Source: Gammaproteobacteria bacterium (GTDB lineage Bacteria > Pseudomonadota > Gammaproteobacteria > J044). Taken from it: a DNA stretch of 11,107 bases. The notes beneath the pieces were generated by a model. It ran no database searches. It saw only the letters and a program-made list of their open reading frames with translations, and was not told the DNA's origin. Every line of letters starts with the position of its first letter. Position 1 is the first letter of the stretch. Below are positions 7,196-11,107 of this stretch, one piece after another. The translations under genes and the position numbers were made by a program. Where the stretch lies: positions 1-11,107 of the forward strand of contig JALWNJ010000341.1 of the NCBI GenBank assembly GCA_026995955.1. Direction: 5' to 3'.

Positions 7196-7585
7196 TTATG
7201 CAATTTTCGGGCTGACATTGCCCGAGCGATTTGGTGCGTTTTCCCGGCCATGGAAACAGATCACGCCCTCGCGCAGGCGACGGTACTTGCGCACCATGAT
7301 GATGGCCATCATCAGGCTGCGCGGGTCGATGCGGTCCAGATCCAGCACCAGTTCGATGTCCCGCGAGCCATCCCGTTCGGGTCCGATGCGCATGAACTGG
7401 CGGCAGTCGGCAGGGCAGGGCCAGGGGGCGGTCCACTCGCCACGCGGCCACAGCCGGGCGCGCCAGCGAATGATGCGGCCTTCGAAGGGGCCATCGAAGT
7501 CGAAGCGCACCGGCCGCTCATCCAGGCCGCCGTACAGTTGCCACGGGGTCGGTTGCGACGCGGGACGGGCCACATCTTCAGTCAT
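7196..7585 (-). CDS. Hypothetical protein, 129 residues
   Basis: I do not recognise this family. The protein is soluble, with no signal peptide or membrane segment. It has a tryptophan-rich N-terminal half (PWQLYGG at 14-20, RFDFDGPFEGRIIRWRARLW at 27-46) and a C-terminal half with DIELVLDLDRIDP (76-88) and a basic helix-like LMMAIIMVRKYRRLREG (91-107). ATG 7585 overlaps the end of the GIY-YIG gene by 8 bp, placing it last in the roxA-led operon. The stop codon (7198-7196) and the last six codons (VSPKIA) lie inside the right arm of the large inverted repeat. The natural C-terminus may therefore have been replaced by an insertion. Coding status is supported by the overlap and composition rather than by recognition. 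Confidence 0.7.
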   Translation of the reverse strand: MTEDVARPASQPTPWQLYGGLDERPVRFDFDGPFEGRIIRWRARLWPRGEWTAPWPCPADCRQFMRIGPERDGSRDIELVLDLDRIDPRSLMMAIIMVRKYRRLREGVICFHGRENAPNRSGNVSPKIA

Positions 7586-7850
7586 CGGGAAAACGCCCTT
7601 CGATGACCAGCCGGCGCTTGCGTGCCGCCGGCAGGCGCTTGATGCGGGCCTCCAGGCGCAGGGCCTCGCCGCGACTGGCGCAGGGCCGTGTCCAGACTGG
7701 CTCAACCGGCAGCCGACTGCGGGTGTAGCGGCTGCCGCGCCCGCTTTCGTGGGCGCGCAGGCGCCGTGCCAGGTCGTTGGTGATGCCGGTGTAGAGGCTG
7801 CCGTCGGCGCAGCGCAGCAGGTACACCAGCCAGCCCTGTTCAGTCGCCAT
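7578..7850 (-). CDS. GIY-YIG domain protein (YhbQ/UPF0213-like)
   Basis: This 90-residue protein is a single GIY-YIG nuclease-type domain. VYLLRCADGSLYTGITNDLARRLRAHESG (from residue 9) contains the GIY-equivalent VY and the YIG-equivalent YTG (20-22), with a conserved Arg pair at 29-30. RLEARIKRL (65-73) carries the likely metal-binding Glu67, and KRRLV follows. Length and motifs fit the stand-alone YhbQ group, small proteins linked to nucleic-acid cleavage or repair, with poorly defined physiological roles. ATG 7850 overlaps the Sel1/SH3 gene by 11 bp. The reading frame is open much further upstream, but that extension is antisense-like low-complexity sequence inside the Sel1 gene. Confidence 0.88.
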   Translation of the reverse strand: MATEQGWLVYLLRCADGSLYTGITNDLARRLRAHESGRGSRYTRSRLPVEPVWTRPCASRGEALRLEARIKRLPAARKRRLVIEGRFPDD

Positions 7851-8562
7851 GGTCGTCCGCGACTTCCCCGGGCTGCTCCTCCGCAGGCCCCTCTGCAGGC
7901 GGCTCCACCAGCGAGTCGTGCACCCAGCCGCCCCGACCGCGCTGCATGTCGACGATGCGCAGCCAGCGTCCCTTGCGGTCCACCACCAGCAGCGGGTCGT
8001 CACGGTGCAGCCGGAACAGCACCTTGCGTCGTGTGCTGGGCCCTTCGCGTACATTGGCTGCCTGGCTGCGCACGCGATGCACCTCGCCGAGCAACGCCCA
8101 GTGATCGCTCAAGGCCGCCACCAGCGCCTGGCGCATCTTCTCCTCACCCCGCTGGAGCAGGCCGATGATGAGATTGCGGGCCTCCTCGCTGCCCAGCGCC
8201 AGGGCCCGCACATAGAGCTCGGCGGCACGCTGCGGATTGCGGCGGGTGCCCATTCCGAGTTCGTGCAGTTGTGCCAGCGCGAAGAAGGCGTCGGCATTGT
8301 CGCGGGCCGCGGCCCGTTGCCACCAGTCGATGGCGCGGGCCTCGTCGATGCGCAGCCCATAGCCATTGTGGTACATCCAGCCCAGCGCATACTGGGCGCG
8401 GTCGTTGCCGGCCTCGGCCAGTGGCCGGAGCAGGCAGTAGGCCTCGGCGTAATCACCTCGCCGCATCTTGTCCAGCGCGGTTTCCAGCTCGCCGGCGCGG
8501 GCCATGGCCGCAAGCAGCAGCAGGATCACGGCCAATGGCAATGGTCTGTGCCATGCGCTCAC
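7840..8562 (-). CDS. Exported Sel1-repeat and SH3-like domain protein
   Basis: This is a 240-residue predicted periplasmic protein. Residues 1-23 (VSAWHRPLPLAVILLLLAAM then ARA) form a signal peptide with an AxA-type cleavage site. Two Sel1-like repeats follow (about 54-89, RAQYALGWMYHNGYG, and about 90-126, DAFFALAQLHELGMGTRRNP). A bacterial SH3-like domain spans about 164-221, with ANVREGPSTRRKVLFRL and GGWVHDSLV. A Pro/Glu/Asp-rich tail ends the protein. Sel1 repeats usually bind proteins and SH3b domains often bind cell-wall material, so an envelope scaffold is plausible but inferred. GTG 8562 was chosen because it overlaps the upstream stop as GTGA, has a GTGGAA Shine-Dalgarno five bases upstream, and starts the signal peptide. 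Longer starts would precede the hydrophobic core with low-quality sequence. Confidence 0.87.
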   Translation of the reverse strand: MSAWHRPLPLAVILLLLAAMARAGELETALDKMRRGDYAEAYCLLRPLAEAGNDRAQYALGWMYHNGYGLRIDEARAIDWWQRAAARDNADAFFALAQLHELGMGTRRNPQRAAELYVRALALGSEEARNLIIGLLQRGEEKMRQALVAALSDHWALLGEVHRVRSQAANVREGPSTRRKVLFRLHRDDPLLVVDRKGRWLRIVDMQRGRGGWVHDSLVEPPAEGPAEEQPGEVADDHGD

Positions 8563-9338
8563 TGGCGTTCCACCCGGATCTCGACATGGGACAACGCATG
8601 GTTCTGGCGCCTGCCGGTGCCGAGGATGCGCGTGTGTCGCCCGGATTGCGTCTGCTCGACCCCGCCCAGCGGGATCCATTCCCCGATCCTTCCGCTCACG
8701 GTGGTGTACAGGCTGCCGTGCTCGATGGCGCCGCCCTGACGCTCCGAGGGGCGTTCGTCGACGACGGAGATGTCCAGCAGCACCCGGTCGCCCTGCAGCC
8801 GGGGGCGGACCAGGAAACCGCGACGCACGGGGCGGTATTCCATGCCGGCCACGACCCCGCCGGGTGCCAGGCCGATCACGGGGTAGGGCAGGTCGTCCCC
8901 GACCTGGATGAAGGCCACGCCGCCCTCGGTCACCAGCAGCGAGCTGCTCTGGTCGCGCTGGGTGGCATGGGTCCTGGCATGGGCCTCGACCTCCACCTCG
9001 CCGGGCGCATGGCTGCCGGCGCGCAGATCGCCCCGCACGCCGATGCGGGCCTCATTGCGCTGGCCGCGGGTACGCTGGCGCACCGAGACGCGCAGCTGCG
9101 CCAGGGGGCGGTCGATTTGCGGCAGCAGGGCGCGAACCTGTTCGTGGGTGGCTTCGCCTGCGCGCAGGATGAGCAGGTTGCCGCTACTGGTCAGGGCCTC
9201 GCCAGGGCGCAGCAGGGGGCGCAGCGTGGCCGCCACCTCGTCGGCGCCGCGGTGATGCAGCTCGTACATCTCCATGCGCTCGGCCGCAGCGAGCGGCGGG
9301 GCCAGCAGGCCCAGCAGAAACAGCAGGGCGATTCTCAC
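8559..9338 (-). CDS. Small exported secretin-like protein (N-domain plus secretin-like C-terminal half)
   Basis: This 259-residue protein has a signal peptide (VRIALLFLLGLLAPPLAAAE, cleavage near 19). A NolW/secretin N-type module follows at about 23-77 (MYELHHRGADEVAATLRPLL ... LLILRAGEATHEQVRALLPQ). Residues about 130-259 recall secretin beta-strands: SSSLLVTEGGVAFIQVGDDL, then RRGFLVRPRLQGDRVLLDIS and WIPLGGVEQTQSG. It is far shorter than a true type II or III secretin (usually over 500 residues), so a gated outer-membrane channel is uncertain. It may be a periplasmic or outer-membrane accessory. GTG 9338 has a strong GAGGAGG Shine-Dalgarno eight bases upstream (9347-9353 on the plus strand) and overlaps the previous stop as GTGA. 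The upstream extension of the frame lies inside the next gene and is a shadow. Confidence 0.82.
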   Translation of the reverse strand: MRIALLFLLGLLAPPLAAAERMEMYELHHRGADEVAATLRPLLRPGEALTSSGNLLILRAGEATHEQVRALLPQIDRPLAQLRVSVRQRTRGQRNEARIGVRGDLRAGSHAPGEVEVEAHARTHATQRDQSSSLLVTEGGVAFIQVGDDLPYPVIGLAPGGVVAGMEYRPVRRGFLVRPRLQGDRVLLDISVVDERPSERQGGAIEHGSLYTTVSGRIGEWIPLGGVEQTQSGRHTRILGTGRRQNHALSHVEIRVERQ

Positions 9339-9829
9339 AGGCTCAACCTCCTCAGTTCGGGGTCCTCGCGGCTGTCGGTCCACATTTCCTCGAAACGATC
9401 CAGCAGTTCGCGGGCGGTCAGGGGCTGGTCCCAGGCGGCCCGGGCCTCGTAGCGGTCGGCCAGCGGCTGGTGCAGCCACAGCCGCTGGTCCACCACCAGG
9501 AAGGCCTCGTTGAAACCGGCGTGATCCGGCCCCGGCCGGCGGATGCGGACGAAGCTGCTCAGGCGCTGATGCAGCAGTTGCAGGCGATGTGGCTGCCTGA
9601 CCAGCGCGGTGTTGTCCTGCACCAGGATGCGGATGCGGGCGTTTCTGTTGTGGCGTGCCAGGCGCAGCATGGCCTCGGCCAGCTCGGCATGGCTGTACAC
9701 CGCCGGGTCGAGTTGGCGGCTGACGATGGCGATGTCGCGCTGTGCGGCCAGGATCATCTGCCGCGTGACCTCGATCACCTCCTCGCGGCGGGTGAGCTCG
9801 ATCACGCCCTCGAACGGCGGCTGCGTCAT
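9335..9829 (-). CDS. Degenerate phospholipase D-like domain protein, 164 residues
   Basis: This soluble protein has the outline of half a PLD-type fold: a helix (RREEVIEVTRQMILAAQRDI), the strand AIVSRQLDP (34-42), a helix, the strand ARIRILVQDN (64-73) and NEAFLVVDQRLWLHQPL (107-123), where PLD enzymes carry HxKxxxxD. The catalytic His and Lys are absent here, so catalysis by that mechanism is unlikely. It overlaps the GNAT gene by ATGA, with a GGGGAGG-type Shine-Dalgarno four bases before ATG 9829. Its position next to a GNAT gene suggests a paired role, as in GNAT proteins fused to such a domain. That pairing is my inference and the PLD resemblance is modest. Confidence 0.8.
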   Translation of the reverse strand: MTQPPFEGVIELTRREEVIEVTRQMILAAQRDIAIVSRQLDPAVYSHAELAEAMLRLARHNRNARIRILVQDNTALVRQPHRLQLLHQRLSSFVRIRRPGPDHAGFNEAFLVVDQRLWLHQPLADRYEARAAWDQPLTARELLDRFEEMWTDSREDPELRRLSL

Positions 9830-10278
9830 GCCGCCTCCCCATTGGCGCGGTCGAGGCGACGCAGCAGATCACGGTGGGGAATGCCGGCATCGAGATAGAC
9901 ATGGGCCATGACCGGTTCATAGCCGCAGCGCAGGTAGAAGTCCAGTGCCTGCAGCTGGGCCGAGAGTCGCAGCTCGGTCAGGCCATGCGCCCGTGCTGTG
10001 CGTTCGCAGTGGGCGAGCAGGGCGCGGCCGATGCCGTGTCCCCGCCATGCCGGCAGCACGGCCATGCGGCCAATGCGGCCATCGGGGAGCAGGCGGGCGC
10101 AGCCCACGGGGCGATCGTCGGCCAGGGCCAGGAAGTGTCGGGCGGCGGTGTCCTCGTCGTCCCATTCCAGGGCCTCGGGAACGCCCTGTTCCTCGATGAA
10201 CACGCGCCGGCGAATGTCGCTCAGCCGTGCCCGGTCCCGCGGATCGTTCCAGTCGGCCTCATGGATGCGAATCTGCAT
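9826..10278 (-). CDS. GNAT family N-acetyltransferase
   Basis: This cytosolic acetyl-CoA-dependent acetyltransferase of 150 residues has an unknown acceptor. RRRVFIEEQGVPEALEWDDED (residues 23-43) is a ElaA/YjcF-like N-terminal signature. GRIGRMAVLPAWRGHGIGRA (67-86) is motif A, with the acetyl-CoA pyrophosphate-binding R-G-H-G-I-G at 79-84, and AQLQALDFYLRCGYEP (107-122) is motif B. ATG 10278 is inside the roxA 3' end (20-bp overlap). No well-spaced Shine-Dalgarno is visible, so coupling to roxA translation is likely. It is second in the operon. Confidence 0.92.
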   Translation of the reverse strand: MQIRIHEADWNDPRDRARLSDIRRRVFIEEQGVPEALEWDDEDTAARHFLALADDRPVGCARLLPDGRIGRMAVLPAWRGHGIGRALLAHCERTARAHGLTELRLSAQLQALDFYLRCGYEPVMAHVYLDAGIPHRDLLRRLDRANGEAA

Positions 10279-11107
10279 CCTGCCATTCAAGCACGCCGGC
10301 GCGAAACAGGGCAAGCAGGAGTTCCAGCGCCTCGGGGTGCCGTTCCAGTATGCCCAGCAGTTCGTCGGCGGCCAGGGGGGCGCGTGCTGCGATGCGCTCT
10401 GCCAGGGGCCAGCAGCCGGGCGCGCAGTCGATGCGCTCGCCGTTGGCAAAGACCATAGGCGCGGTTTCGTCCGGCACCAGCAGCAGCCGCGACCAGGGAT
10501 TGCACACGGGCAGCTCACCCTGACGGAAATGGTCGAGCAACGCGGACGCATCCATCTCCAGCGGGGTGATGGCCTCCGGGTGGGCCGGTGTGCTCAGCTC
10601 CCGACCCAGCCATTGCGCAAACTCGCGGTCGTCGAAGCTCAGCAACTGCTCCAGCCGCTGGCGCATGCCGCGGAGCTCGCGTGGCAGCAGCAGGGCAGGA
10701 TGATTGCGAGGCGCCAGGTCGGGGTCGCTGTAGCGGCCCTGCATCTGCGGTCGCATCAGCAGGTGTTCCATCAGGCTGGTGGCCAGTTCGCCCCAGGACG
10801 GGGCGCGGAACCCGACCGAAGCGGTCATGCAGCCCTCGCCCACGGCGATGCCCCAGTGGGCCACGCCCGGCGGCAGGTAGAGGATGTCGCCCGGTTCCAG
10901 CACCCAGCGCTCGCTCTCCTCGAAGCGGGCCAGGATCTGCAGATCGGGGTTGGGGCGCAGATCCTCGGGGCCGTAGGGACGGTTGCTGATGCGCCATTCG
11001 CGCCGGCCGGCGACCTGGATCAGGAACACATCGTATTCGTCGGTGTGCGGGCCCACCGAGCCGCCGGGCGCGGCATAGCTGATCATCAGGTCGTCGATGC
11101 GCCAGTC
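10259..11107 (-). CDS. roxA: RoxA/YcfD-type ribosomal oxygenase (JmjC/cupin), N-terminus outside the window
   Basis: The 282 visible residues start DWRIDDLMISYAAPGGSVG, very close to the E. coli YcfD catalytic core. Family members are Fe(II)/2-oxoglutarate dioxygenases that hydroxylate an arginine of ribosomal protein L16. Iron ligands are visible as His21 and Asp23 (PHTDEYDVF) and the distal His84 in LEPGDILYLPPGVAHWG. GFRAPSWGEL follows, then a helical dimerisation region and a C-terminal winged-helix-like part (residues about 180-282). The start lies beyond the right edge; roughly 90-100 residues should be missing compared with E. coli (373 residues). It heads the visible part of the operon, with GNAT overlapping its 3' end by 20 bp. 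The L16 substrate is inferred from the family. Confidence 0.93.
   Translation of the reverse strand, partial: DWRIDDLMISYAAPGGSVGPHTDEYDVFLIQVAGRREWRISNRPYGPEDLRPNPDLQILARFEESERWVLEPGDILYLPPGVAHWGIAVGEGCMTASVGFRAPSWGELATSLMEHLLMRPQMQGRYSDPDLAPRNHPALLLPRELRGMRQRLEQLLSFDDREFAQWLGRELSTPAHPEAITPLEMDASALLDHFRQGELPVCNPWSRLLLVPDETAPMVFANGERIDCAPGCWPLAERIAARAPLAADELLGILERHPEALELLLALFRAGVLEWQDADSHP

Larger units (their letters stand above)
6966..7215. repeat. Large nested inverted repeat (outer 18-nt arms, inner long hairpin)
   Basis: The outer arms TTAGCCCGAAAGTTGCAT (6966-6983) and, reverse-complemented, TCAGCCCGAAAATTGCAT (7215-7198) match at 16 of 18 positions; both differences are G-U pairs on the plus strand. 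A second pair, TTGCCGG at 6988-6994 with its complement at 7105-7111, is perfect over 7 bp. Inside it lies the long hairpin at 7000-7100. The right half has about 86 extra bases (7112-7197), including a small hairpin CGTGCT/AGCACG (7114-7119 with 7128-7133). The block fills most of the 272-bp gene-free stretch 6924-7195 and looks richer in A and T than its flanks. Short reading frames on both strands here are by-products of the repeat. Confidence 0.9.
6948..7217. mobile_element. Candidate MITE-like non-autonomous element with TGTCA...TGACA ends
   Basis: The inverted-repeat structure between the oxidoreductase gene and the hypothetical gene is framed by TGTCA (6948-6952) on the left and TGACA (7213-7217) on the right. 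TG...CA termini and internal repeated motifs (AAGTTGC at 6975-6981 and 6985-6991; AAGTGG at 7070-7075 and 7188-7193) recall IS21-type insertion-sequence ends. No transposase gene is present, and no convincing target-site duplication flanks it. The left boundary is uncertain, since the best-matched arms start at 6966. The right end supplies the stop codon and last six codons of the gene at 7196-7585, as an insertion could. The IS21 link is a resemblance only. Confidence 0.35.

Noticed and set aside
6966..7215. Integron attC-like site, because of the imperfect palindrome.
   Set aside because: The RYYYAAC and GTTRRRY core sites are missing at the ends, it is larger than usual attC sites and there is no cassette array.

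Overview
The window is about 11 kb of GC-rich, gene-dense chromosome. It most likely comes from a gammaproteobacterium. YadG/YadH, DusA, a RoxA/YcfD-type ribosomal oxygenase and an MnmC-type oxidoreductase are all read directly from the sequence, and all are gammaproteobacterial in type. A placement among sulfur-oxidising Chromatiales-like lineages is only a guess, from the general look of the ferredoxin-oxidoreductase. Eleven complete CDS and two CDS cut by the window edges fill almost all of it. No rRNA, tRNA, CRISPR array or transposase gene was seen.

Layout. (1) 1-2143, minus strand: yadG, then yadH, then a stand-alone MnmC-type FAD oxidoreductase cut by the left edge. Both junctions are 4-bp ATGA overlaps, so this is a tightly coupled operon. 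(2) 2225-4643, plus strand, divergent from yadG: an M17 leucyl aminopeptidase followed by dusA. A short divergent promoter region lies between the two operons. (3) 4612-5376, minus strand: a PPP-family (lambda-like) protein phosphatase that overlaps the dusA 3' end by 32 bp tail to tail. (4) 5460-6923, minus strand: an unusual three-part protein with an N-terminal HTH-like segment, a 2Fe-2S ferredoxin domain and an FNR-like oxidoreductase domain. A perfect 9-bp hairpin spans its stop codon. (5) 6924-7195 lies between genes and is dominated by a large nested inverted repeat. (6) 7196-11107, minus strand: a seven-gene, translationally coupled operon in the order roxA (cut by the right edge), GNAT acetyltransferase, degenerate PLD-like protein, small secretin-like exported protein, Sel1/SH3 exported protein, GIY-YIG protein, and a hypothetical protein.

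The most interesting structure is the nested inverted repeat at 6966-7215. Its outer arms (18 nt) match at 16 positions. Its core is a 32-nt arm pair (7000-7031 with 7069-7100) that closes into a hairpin with a 4-nt apical loop. Of 12 purine-pyrimidine mispairs along the stems, 11 are G-U pairs if the plus strand is transcribed, and only one is A-C. That points either to a plus-strand structured RNA or to a MITE-like element that has mutated asymmetrically. The right arm also supplies the stop codon and last six residues of the hypothetical gene at 7196-7585, which suggests insertion.

Functionally, the window mixes translation maintenance (MnmC-like and DusA tRNA modification, RoxA hydroxylation of L16), peptide turnover, ABC-2 export, Ser/Thr dephosphorylation, redox chemistry and a set of small envelope proteins of unknown role.
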